From an uncultured Dysgonomonas sp. (GTDB taxonomy: Bacteria; Bacteroidota; Bacteroidia; Bacteroidales; Dysgonomonadaceae): a stretch of 64,000 nt of DNA. The stretch's first letter is position 1; every line of letters begins with the position of its first letter. The notes beneath the pieces were generated by a model. The model was given only the letters and a program-made list of their open reading frames with translations. It searched no databases and was not told where the DNA came from. This document shows, piece after piece, positions 17,238 through 26,540 of this stretch. The stretch is taken from the NCBI RefSeq assembly GCF_900079725.1, contig NZ_LT599032.1, positions 122,948-186,947 of the forward strand, in the 5' to 3' direction. Position numbers and translations under genes: made by a program.

Positions 17238-18677
17238 ATGAAACGATTCTTATTAAGTGCCATTATAGGAATTTTAGTGTTGCCAGTAGGAGCTAAAATC
17301 AAACTTCCGGCTATACTCTCCGATAATATGGTTCTTCAACAGCAAACCTCTGTAAATTTATGGGGCGACAGTGATGTAAAAGATCCTGACAATGAAATAA
17401 CAATTACTACTTCATGGGATAATAAGGAATATATAGCGACCCCTGTTCATGGGAGTTGGTCCGTAAAAATCCAGACACCCAAATCAGGAGGGCCTTATAC
17501 TATAACCATATCTGACGGCGAAACATTAATACTGAATAATGTGATGATAGGAGAGGTGTGGTTGTGTTCGGGGCAATCAAATATGGAAATGCCCATCAAG
17601 GGATTCCAGGGGCAACCTGTTAATGGGTCCTTAGATATAATCGCGCAGGCTACACCTGAAAATAACATTCGCATGATAACGGTACAGAGAAATAGTAGCT
17701 GCGTACCTCTACAAGATTGCGATGCAAGATGGGTAGAATCTACTCCGCAATCCGTTGCAAATGTAAGCGCAACTGCATATTTCTTCGCGTGTTATTTACA
17801 AAATATATTAAATGTCCCTGTTGGCATTATCTGTTCGAGCTGGGGCGGTTCCAAAATTGAGGCATGGATTAATAAAAAAACTTTCGAAGAACAGTTTCCG
17901 GAAATATCTTTGGATGTATTGGACAGAAATCCAAAAGATATATCCAAACCTCACATAGAACCTGTATTGTTGTATAACGCCATGATTAATCCTATTCATA
18001 ATTATACCATAAAAGGGGCTATATGGTATCAGGGGGAGGCCAACAGAGACAAACCGGAATTGTATAAGCATCTCTTTCCTGCTATGGTACAACTGTGGCG
18101 AAATGTGTGGAAACAAGGTGATTTTCCTTTCTATTATGTTCAGATCGCGCCTTATGACTATGGGAGAGAAAATGCAGATAAGATAGAGGCGGCCCAATTG
18201 AGGCAGGTGCAATTGGAGTGTATGTATCTAATACCTAATAGCGGCATAGTAGTTACAGCAGATATAGGGGAACGCACCCGTATTCATCCGGCAGCAAAAA
18301 GTGAGGTGGGAAAGCGGCTCGCACTGTGGGCTTTATCGCAGACATACGGACAAGATGGAATTCCTTTTTCAGGACCATTGTATAAATCTGCAGTTATAAA
18401 AGAAAAAGAAAAAGTAATAGAACTAGAATTTGAACATTCTGAAATGGGAATGACCTCTCATGGACAGGATATAACCGGATTTGAAGTGGCAGGATCGGAC
18501 AGTGTTTTTTATCCCGTAACCGCTAAACTTACCAGTGGTGCCAAGAAGATTTCTTTAGAATACAAAAACAGGTCAAATCCCATCTGGATACGATATTGTT
18601 TCAGAAATTATCAACCAGTCAATTTATTCTCAAATTTCGGGTTACCGGTATCACCTTTCGAGACTATATTGAAATAA
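17238..18677 (+). CDS. Secreted sialate O-acetylesterase family SGNH hydrolase
   Basis: It is predicted to remove O-acetyl groups from sialic acid or a related acetylated glycan in the periplasm. I start it at the ATG at 17238, which gives a clean signal peptide (MKRFLL...LPVGA) and a 4-base gap from nagB. The upstream ATG at 17217 would overlap nagB and put charged residues before the signal. The catalytic Ser is S114 in SGQSNMEMP; GSKIEAWI, WYQGEANRDKP and an IHPAAKSEVGKRLA block near the C-terminus, probably with the Asp-x-x-His-type end, match the family. Length is 479 residues. No sialidase or neuraminate lyase is in the window, so the acetylated substrate is uncertain. Confidence 0.88.
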   Translation: MKRFLLSAIIGILVLPVGAKIKLPAILSDNMVLQQQTSVNLWGDSDVKDPDNEITITTSWDNKEYIATPVHGSWSVKIQTPKSGGPYTITISDGETLILNNVMIGEVWLCSGQSNMEMPIKGFQGQPVNGSLDIIAQATPENNIRMITVQRNSSCVPLQDCDARWVESTPQSVANVSATAYFFACYLQNILNVPVGIICSSWGGSKIEAWINKKTFEEQFPEISLDVLDRNPKDISKPHIEPVLLYNAMINPIHNYTIKGAIWYQGEANRDKPELYKHLFPAMVQLWRNVWKQGDFPFYYVQIAPYDYGRENADKIEAAQLRQVQLECMYLIPNSGIVVTADIGERTRIHPAAKSEVGKRLALWALSQTYGQDGIPFSGPLYKSAVIKEKEKVIELEFEHSEMGMTSHGQDITGFEVAGSDSVFYPVTAKLTSGAKKISLEYKNRSNPIWIRYCFRNYQPVNLFSNFGLPVSPFETILK

Positions 18678-18750
18678 TTCTTCTTTTTATACAGACTATT
18701 ACAAACTTATCTGGCCTAAACAGAATTGGCCCTACGAAAAACATAGTTTT

Positions 18751-18785
18751 GGACTATGGAACTTATTAGTAATATTCCATAGTCC
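18751..18785. terminator. Inverted repeat after the nagB-esterase pair
   Basis: GGACTATGGAA at 18751-18761 pairs with TTCCATAGTCC at 18775-18785 around a 13-base loop. It is placed like a terminator for the nagB-esterase unit, but no T-run follows on the plus strand, so intrinsic termination is uncertain. Confidence 0.45.
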
Positions 18786-18955
18786 AGAAAACTTCTACAT
18801 TCTATCTATACCCATATTATACTAAATGCTTACCTGCAATGAAATGTATTAACTCCTGAACTTAGCTTGAGTTCCTGCTATACATTTATCTGAATAAAAT
18901 GATAAAATTAAATATTACGAATCTAAAAGTATTACAGGAAACTATAAATAAAGTA

Positions 18956-18985
18956 TTGCCTAATAAATTTCTTTTATTATCTTTG
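18956..18985 (+). promoter_or_regulatory. Bacteroidota-type promoter for rho
   Basis: A -33 TTG (18956-18958) and a -7 TATCTTTG (18978-18985, consensus TAnnTTTG) are 19 bases apart, which is optimal for the phylum's primary sigma factor. It implies a start near 18992 and a leader of about 285 bases before rho. Confidence 0.75.
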
Positions 18986-18991
18986 CCCCGA

Positions 18992-19277
18992 ATTTTAATA
19001 ACAAACTGTTTTGCATTTGTTTTATAGTTCAAATAGCTAAAAGGTATATTCCTTTGAAATGCAACAGGTTACTCTAAGGGGGAAAACTCCGTTAGGAACA
19101 TCCAAAAGAGCAAACTTTTAGGCTTTATTTTATGATAATAATCACTTTAGGTTATTATCTTCTAAAAAAGAATAAAATCCATAATAATTATTAATAGTAT
19201 TTGAACTACCAAAAGGTTACTCCTTAATTATTTTTGAAAATACATACAAAAATCAGTATAATTTAATATAGATATAC
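18992..19277 (+). promoter_or_regulatory. Long 5' leader of rho
   Basis: The predicted untranslated leader contains a hairpin (GATAATAA 19134-19141 with TTATTATC 19152-19159), a direct repeat AGGTTACTC at 19066-19074 and 19214-19222, and a G5-A4-CTCC stem-like element near 19078-19090. Rho genes in other bacteria are autoregulated by Rho-dependent attenuation in the leader; the same is plausible here but is inference. Confidence 0.45.
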
Positions 19278-21188
19278 ATGCGTATATATAACATTCTTGA
19301 GCTTAACGAAAAGCTCACAATAGAACTAAGAACTATCGCTAAAGAACTTGGAATCAGACGGCCCGACGCTTATAAAAAAGATGAACTTATCTATAAGATA
19401 TTAGATGAACAGGCCATTATGGAAGCTAAGAATAAAAATTCGGAAAGCTACCAAAGTGAAGATAGGATAGAACAACAGCAGAAAAAATCGCAAGCTGCTG
19501 CTAAAGGAAAACAAAAAGCCCAGAATCAAACAAAAAAACAGGATCAAACTCCTAAACCTCAAACCACACCTCCTGCTCCTGCAAAAGAAACAAAAGTAGC
19601 AGCCGTACAACCAAAAAAAGAGGATACTCCAAAGCCTGCCCCTCAGGAAGAAGTGAAAAAAGAAGCTAAACCGGAACCGGCTAAAACCCCTGTTGCAGAG
19701 AAGAAAGAAGCTCCTGCACCTACTGTAGCTGCTGAAAAAGCTCCGCAGAAAGAAATTATTGTTAAAAAAAATAACGGGGAGCCGAAGGAAAATAAACCTG
19801 AAGCTGAAACCAAGCTACAACAACCGGCAGCAAAACCAACACAATTGGTTTTCCGTTCAAATAAGGTGAGAGAAGAAGAGCCACAGGAACCCATTCCGGG
19901 ATTGCCCTTGCTTAGCCCACTGGAGGTAGATTCAGAAGTTACGCCTGTAGAAATTGTAGTGCCTGAAACTCCTGCTAAACCGGCGGCTAAGCAGCCTCAA
20001 CAAAATCAACAGCATAACAATAACAATCAGAAGCAGAATAATCAACAACAAGATAATAAGCAATTCGATTTCGAAGGTATATTGAATGCTACCGGCGTAC
20101 TCGAAATCATGCAGGAAGGTTATGGATTTTTGCGTTCGTCCGACTATAATTACATGTCATCCCCTGACGATGTTTATATTTCTCAATCGCAGATCCGTCT
20201 ATTCGGTCTTAAAACGGGAGATATTGTAGAAGGCCCTATACGCCCGCCAAAAGAATCGGAAAAATTCTTTCCTTTAGTGAAAGTAGATAGAATCAACGGA
20301 CGCACACCGGACGAAGTTCGCGACCGTGTTCCGTTCGATCACCTGAAACCACTTTTCCCTGATGAGAAATTTAAGCTCACAAAGGGTCGCAATGATAACT
20401 TATCGTGCCGTGTAGTTGATCTATTCTCTCCGATAGGAAAAGGACAGCGCGGACTTATTGTTGCACAGCCTAAAACAGGTAAAACCACATTACTGAAGGA
20501 TATTGCAAACGCTATTGCTGACAATCATCCCGAAGTATACATGATCGTACTTCTTATCGATGAACGTCCTGAAGAGGTTACAGACATGGAGCGCAGTGTA
20601 AATGCAGAAGTGATTGCTTCTACATTTGATGAGCCGGCTGACCGTCACGTGAAAATAGCGGAAATAGTACTCAATAAAGCTAAACGGATGGTAGAATGCG
20701 GGCATGACGTGGTTATCCTCCTCGATTCCATTACCCGTCTGGCACGCGCTTACAATACAGTGCAACCGGCATCAGGTAAAGTCCTGACCGGGGGGGTAGA
20801 CGCTAACGCCCTGCACAAACCGAAACGTTTCTTTGGGGCTGCCCGTAATATAGAAAACGGAGGTTCACTTACCATTATAGCTACTGCACTTACAGAAACA
20901 GGTTCTAAGATGGATGATGTTATCTTCGAAGAATTTAAAGGTACAGGTAATATGGAACTTCAACTCGACCGCAAACTGTCCAACAAACGTATCTTCCCTG
21001 CTGTGGACATTATTGCATCAAGTACCCGACGCGACGATCTGCTGCTTAGCAATGATACACTCAGCCGTATGTGGGTTCTGCGCAACTTCTTATCGGATAT
21101 GAATTCGGTAGAAGCAATGCAGTTCTTGGAAAACCGATTAAGAAAGACAATAAATAATGAAGAGTTTCTCATTTCGATGAACGACTGA
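19278..21188 (+). CDS. rho: Transcription termination factor Rho with long disordered insert
   Basis: Rho is a hexameric RNA-dependent ATPase that ends transcription. Domains: N-terminal Rho_N helices (about residues 4-45), a low-complexity Lys/Pro/Ala/Glu then Gln/Asn-rich segment (about 50-265, with runs such as [18 protein letters not shown]), the cold-shock RNA-binding domain ([14 protein letters not shown], about 273-345), and the RecA-like motor with Walker [10 protein letters not shown] (K402) and [12 protein letters not shown]. The 636 residues compare with about 420 in E. coli; the difference is the disordered insert, typical of Bacteroidota Rho and reported in Bacteroides to drive phase separation. 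A terminator follows at 21218. Confidence 0.97.
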   Translation: MRIYNILELNEKLTIELRTIAKELGIRRPDAYKKDELIYKILDEQAIMEAKNKNSESYQSEDRIEQQQKKSQAAAKGKQKAQNQTKKQDQTPKPQTTPPAPAKETKVAAVQPKKEDTPKPAPQEEVKKEAKPEPAKTPVAEKKEAPAPTVAAEKAPQKEIIVKKNNGEPKENKPEAETKLQQPAAKPTQLVFRSNKVREEEPQEPIPGLPLLSPLEVDSEVTPVEIVVPETPAKPAAKQPQQNQQHNNNNQKQNNQQQDNKQFDFEGILNATGVLEIMQEGYGFLRSSDYNYMSSPDDVYISQSQIRLFGLKTGDIVEGPIRPPKESEKFFPLVKVDRINGRTPDEVRDRVPFDHLKPLFPDEKFKLTKGRNDNLSCRVVDLFSPIGKGQRGLIVAQPKTGKTTLLKDIANAIADNHPEVYMIVLLIDERPEEVTDMERSVNAEVIASTFDEPADRHVKIAEIVLNKAKRMVECGHDVVILLDSITRLARAYNTVQPASGKVLTGGVDANALHKPKRFFGAARNIENGGSLTIIATALTETGSKMDDVIFEEFKGTGNMELQLDRKLSNKRIFPAVDIIASSTRRDDLLLSNDTLSRMWVLRNFLSDMNSVEAMQFLENRLRKTINNEEFLISMND

Positions 21189-21217
21189 TAATAGATATTT
21201 ATAATATTAAATACTTG

Positions 21218-21256
21218 AAGCAAGGGAAAAAGGTTTAACTTTACCCTTGCTTTTTT
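21218..21256 (+). terminator. Intrinsic terminator after rho
   Basis: AAGCAAGGG (21218-21226) pairs with CCCTTGCTT (21244-21252), and the loop can zip further through AAA/TTT. A T-run (21251-21256) follows. Confidence 0.8.
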
Positions 21257-21429
21257 ATTTAGAAAAAAACGGATAGTGCTTTTGTTCTCATATTATATAT
21301 TAATAGTATTAAACAAGTTATTATTGCCGGACGTTTACATAAATAGCATATCGAAAGTAGCTTTAAACAGATTGCAGGTTCGTTGCTTCTACTGCTTTCT
21401 TATATTCATTACATTAACTAAATAGTTTT

Positions 21430-22368
21430 ATGGGACATAATCATAACCACGATGATCACAATCATGGGCATTCACACGGAGGCCACAGCCATAGCCACAA
21501 CGCAAATAAAAAAGCACTGACTATCAGCTTTATACTGATATCCGGGTTTATGTTTATCGAATTTATCGGGGGATATCTGACAAATAGCCTGGCCTTAATT
21601 TCCGATGCAGGACATATGTTAAGCGATGCCGTAGCATTAGGTTTGAGTCTTAGTGCACTGATCTTCGGGGCTAGAGCTGCCACTCCATCTAAAACATATG
21701 GCTATAAACGATTTGAAATTCTGGCTGCATTATTGAATGGAATTGTACTGGTGCTGTTAGCTGTTTTCATCTGTAAAGAAGCTATCGAACGCTTGTCTTC
21801 TCCACCTCAGGTAATAGGTAAGGGAATGATGATAATATCCACTATAGGATTGATCATCAATATTATTGTTGCCTGGATATTGCATTCACAGGGCTCTACA
21901 AAAGAAAATCTGAATGTCCGCAGTGCATTTCTTCATGTTATCGGTGATTTGCTAGGCTCGGTAGGTGCTATTATTGCAGCTGTACTAATTATACTGTTCG
22001 GTTGGTATATAGCCGACCCGATAGCCAGTATGATTGTTTCCTTATTAGTGCTTTACAGTGGTTGGAACGTACTCAAAGAATCAGTAAACATACTGATGGA
22101 AGCCAAACCTTCGGGTATTGATTCGGAGGAGGTGCTAAATGTACTCAGATCCGTGAATGGGGTAGAGGGTGTCCATGACTTACATATATGGATGATAACT
22201 TCTGACTTTTCCGTGATGACTGTACATCTCAAAGTGAATCCCGAAGCGGATCGCGATCTTATTTTGGAAAAAGCAAAACGATTGATAGGTAATCAGTTTG
22301 GTATCAAACATGTAACTATACAGACAGAAGGCCGTGAATTGTGTTTGTGTGAAGAATCATGCAATTGA
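21430..22368 (+). CDS. Cation diffusion facilitator, zinc-type exporter
   Basis: This inner-membrane proton/metal antiporter is likely to export Zn(II) and perhaps Co or Cd. The N-terminus is extremely histidine-rich (ten His in the first 23 residues), which suits metal capture. Six membrane segments follow, with the metal site ALISDAGHMLSDAVALG in helix 2 and LHVIGDLLGSVGAI in helix 5 (HxxxD pattern), then the cytoplasmic domain with VEGVHDLHIW near residue 245. The 312-residue length is normal for CzcD/ZitB-like proteins. It stands alone between rho and purH. Confidence 0.92.
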   Translation: MGHNHNHDDHNHGHSHGGHSHSHNANKKALTISFILISGFMFIEFIGGYLTNSLALISDAGHMLSDAVALGLSLSALIFGARAATPSKTYGYKRFEILAALLNGIVLVLLAVFICKEAIERLSSPPQVIGKGMMIISTIGLIINIIVAWILHSQGSTKENLNVRSAFLHVIGDLLGSVGAIIAAVLIILFGWYIADPIASMIVSLLVLYSGWNVLKESVNILMEAKPSGIDSEEVLNVLRSVNGVEGVHDLHIWMITSDFSVMTVHLKVNPEADRDLILEKAKRLIGNQFGIKHVTIQTEGRELCLCEESCN

Positions 22369-22477
22369 GTATCCATTTCCAGATAAGAATACAAATCACA
22401 TTTATTGTCCTTTTTTCCGAACAGATATATTCCTGAAAAATTATATCAAAAACGGCCTGTAATAACAATAGTTTTTA

Positions 22478-22485
22478 TAACTTTG
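22478..22485 (+). promoter_or_regulatory. -7 promoter element upstream of purH
   Basis: TAACTTTG matches TAnnTTTG and lies 32 bases before the purH start. No clear -33 TTG is seen at the right distance. It probably drives purH and perhaps the mre genes. Confidence 0.5.
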
Positions 22486-22517
22486 TTCCCCTAAAAAAGT
22501 CGGATAATTAACACATC

Positions 22518-24041
22518 ATGTCTTCAGAGAAAAAAATTAAAACAGCGTTAGTTTCAGTTTATCATAAAGATGGATTGGATGAGATCTTAAAGAAATTAGA
22601 TAGTTTAGGTGTTCGTTTCATTTCTACAGGCGGAACGAAGAGTTTCATTGAATCGTTAGGCTTACCATGCGATGCGGTGGAAGATGTAACGGGTTATACT
22701 TCTATTTTGGGTGGACGGGTAAAAACATTACATCCGAAGATATTTGGTGGTATCCTCTGTCGCAGGGAACTACCTGAAGATATGAAACAAGTGAAAGCAT
22801 ACGATATACAAGAAATTGATCTGGTTATCGTAGATCTGTATCCTTTCGAAGATACAGTCGCTTCAGGTGCCAGTGAACAAGATATTATAGAAAAAATAGA
22901 TATAGGTGGGATCTCCCTCATTCGTGCTGCGGCAAAAAATTTCAAAGATGTAATTATCGTTGCTTCAAAACAACAATATCAACCGTTGATGAGCCTGCTT
23001 GAAGAGAAGGCTGGGAAATCGGATATTACAGATCGAAAATTCTTTGCTAAAGAAGCCTTTTCGGTATCTTCTTCTTATGATACTGCCATATTCAATTATA
23101 TGGACAATAATGAAGGAACTACGTTCCGTTATGCAGAAGATAACGCCATGCATCTTCGTTATGGAGAAAATCCACATCAGAAGGGTACATTCTATGGAGA
23201 CTTCAATGCTATGTTCGATCAATTACATGGCCGGGAAATATCATACAACAATTTGTTGGATATAGAATCTGCTATAAGCCTTATCAGCGAATTCGACGAA
23301 ACAACGGTCGCAATATTGAAGCATAACAATGCCTGTGGTATAGCGTCACGTCCTACCGTAGTAGAAGCATGGAAAGATGCTTTGGCCGGAGATCCGGTTT
23401 CAGCTTTCGGTGGTATCATCGTCAGTAACCGGAAAATAGATAAAACAGCAGCAGAGGAAATCAATAATATCTTCTTTGAAATAGTAATTGCACCCGAATA
23501 TGATAAGGATGCACTTGAAATTTTGGAACAAAAGAAAAATCGCATTATCTTAGTGCAGAAACAAGGATTGACCGGAAATAAACAATTCCGTTCGCTCTTG
23601 AATGGTGTTTTAGTACAAGATAAAGATTTAAGTATACAAACAGCAGACGATTTAAAGTTAGTAACAAACAGACCTCTGCAAGGTACAGAACTTGAAGACT
23701 TGCTGTTTGCCAACAAATTAGTGAAGCATACTAAATCGAATGCCATCATTTTGGTTAAAAATAAACAACTGTGTGCCGGAGGTACCGGACAGACTTCGCG
23801 TGTGGATGCATTGAAACAAGCGATAGAGAAGGCCAATTCTTTTGGCTTTAATCTCGATGGTTCTGTTATGGCATCCGATGCATTCTTTCCGTTTCCCGAC
23901 TGTGTGGAAATAGCAGGCAATGTAGGCATCACAGCTGTAGTACAACCGGGAGGATCGGTGAAAGATAATTTATCGGTTGAATATTGTAACGAACACAATA
24001 TTTCGATGGTAATGACTGGTATACGTCACTTTAAACATTAA
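22518..24041 (+). CDS. purH: Bifunctional AICAR formyltransferase/IMP cyclohydrolase
   Basis: It catalyses the last two steps of IMP synthesis. The N-terminal cyclohydrolase (MGS-like, about residues 1-150) shows ISTGGTKSF and GRVKTLHPKIFGGIL. The C-terminal AICAR transformylase shows LRYGENPHQKG, KHNNACG and DPVSAFGGII, and ends SMVMTGIRHFKH. At 507 residues it is complete. The neighbours mreB-rodA start 40 bases downstream, an order often seen in Bacteroidota. Confidence 0.97.
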   Translation: MSSEKKIKTALVSVYHKDGLDEILKKLDSLGVRFISTGGTKSFIESLGLPCDAVEDVTGYTSILGGRVKTLHPKIFGGILCRRELPEDMKQVKAYDIQEIDLVIVDLYPFEDTVASGASEQDIIEKIDIGGISLIRAAAKNFKDVIIVASKQQYQPLMSLLEEKAGKSDITDRKFFAKEAFSVSSSYDTAIFNYMDNNEGTTFRYAEDNAMHLRYGENPHQKGTFYGDFNAMFDQLHGREISYNNLLDIESAISLISEFDETTVAILKHNNACGIASRPTVVEAWKDALAGDPVSAFGGIIVSNRKIDKTAAEEINNIFFEIVIAPEYDKDALEILEQKKNRIILVQKQGLTGNKQFRSLLNGVLVQDKDLSIQTADDLKLVTNRPLQGTELEDLLFANKLVKHTKSNAIILVKNKQLCAGGTGQTSRVDALKQAIEKANSFGFNLDGSVMASDAFFPFPDCVEIAGNVGITAVVQPGGSVKDNLSVEYCNEHNISMVMTGIRHFKH

Positions 24042-24081
24042 TAATTAACTGGTTAGTAAGCAAATATAAACAAGCTCAAAT

Positions 24082-25107
24082 ATGGGATTATTCTCTTTCA
24101 CGCAAGAAATAGCGATGGATCTTGGCACGGCCAATACTATCATAATACATAATGGCAGAATTGTTGTAGACCAGCCCTCAGTAATAGCACTGGAACGCAA
24201 AACAGGGAAAGTTATTGCTGTAGGGGAACAGGCCAGACAGATGCACGGTAAAACCCATGAAGACATCCGTACTGTAAGACCATTGAAAGATGGTGTAATT
24301 GCAGATTTTACGGCTGCCGAACAGATGATTCGCGGATTGATAAAGATGTTCAACAATAAGAGTCGTCTTTTCTCTCCGTCGTTACGCATTGTTATTTGTA
24401 TCCCTTCGGGAAGTACCGAAGTGGAGACCCGCGCTATCCGCGACTCTGCAGAACATGCAGGAGGACGCGATGTGTATATGATATACGAACCAATGGCTGC
24501 GGCTCTGGGTATCGGTATCGATGTAGAAGCGCCGGAAGGAAACATGATCGTAGATATAGGCGGTGGTACAACAGAAATCGCTGTCATTTCCTTAGGTGGT
24601 ATCGTATCTAATAAATCGATAAAAATTGCAGGCGACGACCTTACTGAAGATATTCAGGAATATATGGGACGCCAACACAATATCAAAGTAGGGGAGCGTA
24701 CAGCAGAAAATATAAAGATAGCTGTTGGTGCAGCTTTAACAGAGCTACCGGATGAGGAAGTTCCGGAAGATTTCATCGTACACGGACCAAACAGAATGAC
24801 ATCATTGCCGATGGATATTCCTGTATCATATCAAGAAATGGCTCATTGTCTCGATAAATCTTTATCCAAAATGGATTCAGCTATTCTGAGTGCTTTGGAA
24901 CAAACACCTCCCGAATTATATGCTGATATTGTTCGCAATGGTATTTATCTGACAGGAGGAGGCGCTTTACTAAGAGGTCTCAGCAAGCGTTTTTCAGACA
25001 GAATAGGCATACAGTTCTACGTTGCCGAAGATCCGCTTCACGCAGTGGCTAAAGGAACAGGAATTGCCCTGAAAAATATTGAGAAATTCAATTTCTTGAT
25101 GCGGTAA
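24082..25107 (+). CDS. mreB: Rod-shape-determining protein MreB
   Basis: This actin-like cytoskeletal ATPase organises the elongation machinery. The actin-fold motifs are present: MDLGTANTIIIH (phosphate 1), IVDIGGGTTEIAVISLGG (phosphate 2) and YLTGGGALLRGL (adenosine). It has 341 residues, the family norm. It begins a run of five elongation genes on the plus strand, from mreB to rodA, each within 60 bases of the next. Confidence 0.97.
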   Translation: MGLFSFTQEIAMDLGTANTIIIHNGRIVVDQPSVIALERKTGKVIAVGEQARQMHGKTHEDIRTVRPLKDGVIADFTAAEQMIRGLIKMFNNKSRLFSPSLRIVICIPSGSTEVETRAIRDSAEHAGGRDVYMIYEPMAAALGIGIDVEAPEGNMIVDIGGGTTEIAVISLGGIVSNKSIKIAGDDLTEDIQEYMGRQHNIKVGERTAENIKIAVGAALTELPDEEVPEDFIVHGPNRMTSLPMDIPVSYQEMAHCLDKSLSKMDSAILSALEQTPPELYADIVRNGIYLTGGGALLRGLSKRFSDRIGIQFYVAEDPLHAVAKGTGIALKNIEKFNFLMR

Positions 25108-25162
25108 GGTATTCAGGATTATTTCTTATACCTAACTGATTTATAATAGATAAGAACAGATT

Positions 25163-26026
25163 ATGCGCAACCTGATAAACTTTTTATTAAAGAATAGTTC
25201 CTGGTTTGTTTTCATTTTACTTGAAATAATCTGTTTCTATTTCGTTTTTAGCGGAAATTCGTACCAGAAAAGTGTATACTTAAACTCTTCCAATGAAATA
25301 ACGGGAAGAGTTTATGCTATATCAGGAAGTATCTCTTCCTATTTTGGATTAAGAACAGAAAACCAGCAGCTTCTACAAAAAAGTGCTGAACTACAAGCTG
25401 AAATAAACGAACTGAAAGATTATATATTCACAATAGAAGCCGATTCGTTGAAAACAGAAGCTTTCCTTCGCGATTCGTTAGGACGAAGAGTTGAGCCGCA
25501 TTTCGTTATTGCCCGGGTAGAAAAAAACAGTATCTCTCTTGTGGATAACTATATGATTATCAACAAAGGTAAGAATAATGGTGTACGCGCCGATATGGGT
25601 GTTGTTTCTCAACAGGGAATAGTCGGTGTTGTTATTGATGCCAGTGCCAATTATGGTATAGTGCAGCCGGTATTGAATCCACATAGTCGATTCAGTTGTA
25701 AGATATTGAATTCGAATGCTGCAGGCATACTTATCTGGGAAGGAGGAGACCCTCGTTATGCAATGCTTACCGAATATCCCAAATATGAGGATGTACAGAT
25801 AGGTGATACGATTGTAACAACCGGCTTTTCAGACTTCTTTCCCGAAGGAATAATGGTAGGCACAATAGAAGAATACAAGAGTGAGACAGATGATAATTTC
25901 AACAGTTTGAAAGTGAAGTTATCTACAGATTTTGGCTCCCTCAAAAATGTTCTTCTCATTAATAATACCAATGAGGAAATAAAAGAACTGGAGAATAAGA
26001 TTAAAACCAAGAATGTTAAAAAGTAG
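25163..26026 (+). CDS. mreC: Rod-shape-determining protein MreC
   Basis: MreC is a bitopic inner-membrane protein linking MreB with the periplasmic synthases. It has one N-terminal membrane helix (about residues 14-30), a coiled coil (about 65-98, ENQQLLQKSAELQAEI), and the paired beta-barrel domains with INKGKNNGVRADMGV and GIVGVV. The C-terminal tail overlaps mreD by 14 bases, a sign of coupled translation. The 287-residue length is normal. Confidence 0.95.
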   Translation: MRNLINFLLKNSSWFVFILLEIICFYFVFSGNSYQKSVYLNSSNEITGRVYAISGSISSYFGLRTENQQLLQKSAELQAEINELKDYIFTIEADSLKTEAFLRDSLGRRVEPHFVIARVEKNSISLVDNYMIINKGKNNGVRADMGVVSQQGIVGVVIDASANYGIVQPVLNPHSRFSCKILNSNAAGILIWEGGDPRYAMLTEYPKYEDVQIGDTIVTTGFSDFFPEGIMVGTIEEYKSETDDNFNSLKVKLSTDFGSLKNVLLINNTNEEIKELENKIKTKNVKK

Positions 26027-26540
26027 TGTCCTAAAATATGCTTTGATGTTTGTACTGCTTGTATTATTACAGGTATTGGTACTTAACAGGATTTCTTTTC
26101 TAAGTTATGCTGTACCTTTTGCATATATCTACTTTATACTAAAGTTGCCGGTCGGATTCAATAGAAATTTATCCACGTTATTGGGATTTATGCTTGGCTT
26201 CATTATTGATATCTTTTGTAATACGCCGGGTATAAATGCTGCAGCTACTACGCTTATTGGTTTCCTCTGTCGCCCTGTACAAGGATTATTCTTTATGATA
26301 GACGATTATGATGAACAAACACCCGGACTGAGACTATTAGGGGCCGCATATATGAAATTTGCATTCTTTTTGACCCTTATACACCATGTAGTATTGATCT
26401 CAATAGAGTCATTCTCATATTTCAATATAAAACTTGTCTTAATAAGGATACTACTATCTACAGTACTCACAACTATCCTTATTTTTGCATTTGAAGGATT
26501 TTCGTTAAAGCAAAAGAGTTCATGGCAAAAATCAACTTAG
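26013..26540 (+). CDS. mreD: Rod-shape-determining protein MreD
   Basis: This small inner-membrane protein of the elongasome has about five hydrophobic segments in 175 residues. The sequence is weakly conserved, and the call leans on its place between mreC (14-base overlap) and the PBP2 gene (19-base overlap), plus the acidic FMLGFIIDIFCNTPGINA motif that resembles the MreD family. Confidence 0.88.
   Translation: MLKSSVLKYALMFVLLVLLQVLVLNRISFLSYAVPFAYIYFILKLPVGFNRNLSTLLGFMLGFIIDIFCNTPGINAAATTLIGFLCRPVQGLFFMIDDYDEQTPGLRLLGAAYMKFAFFLTLIHHVVLISIESFSYFNIKLVLIRILLSTVLTTILIFAFEGFSLKQKSSWQKST

Larger units (their letters stand above)
18678..19277 (+). other. Intergenic region: end of esterase operon, rho promoter and rho leader
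   Basis: No gene is seen in these 600 bases. They contain an inverted repeat at 18751-18785, a good promoter at 18956-18985, and a leader of about 285 bases before rho. Confidence 0.75.

Noticed and set aside
23219-23998. A 259-codon minus-strand frame inside purH
   Set aside because: It is an antisense shadow of a well-supported gene, and its product resembles no protein I know.
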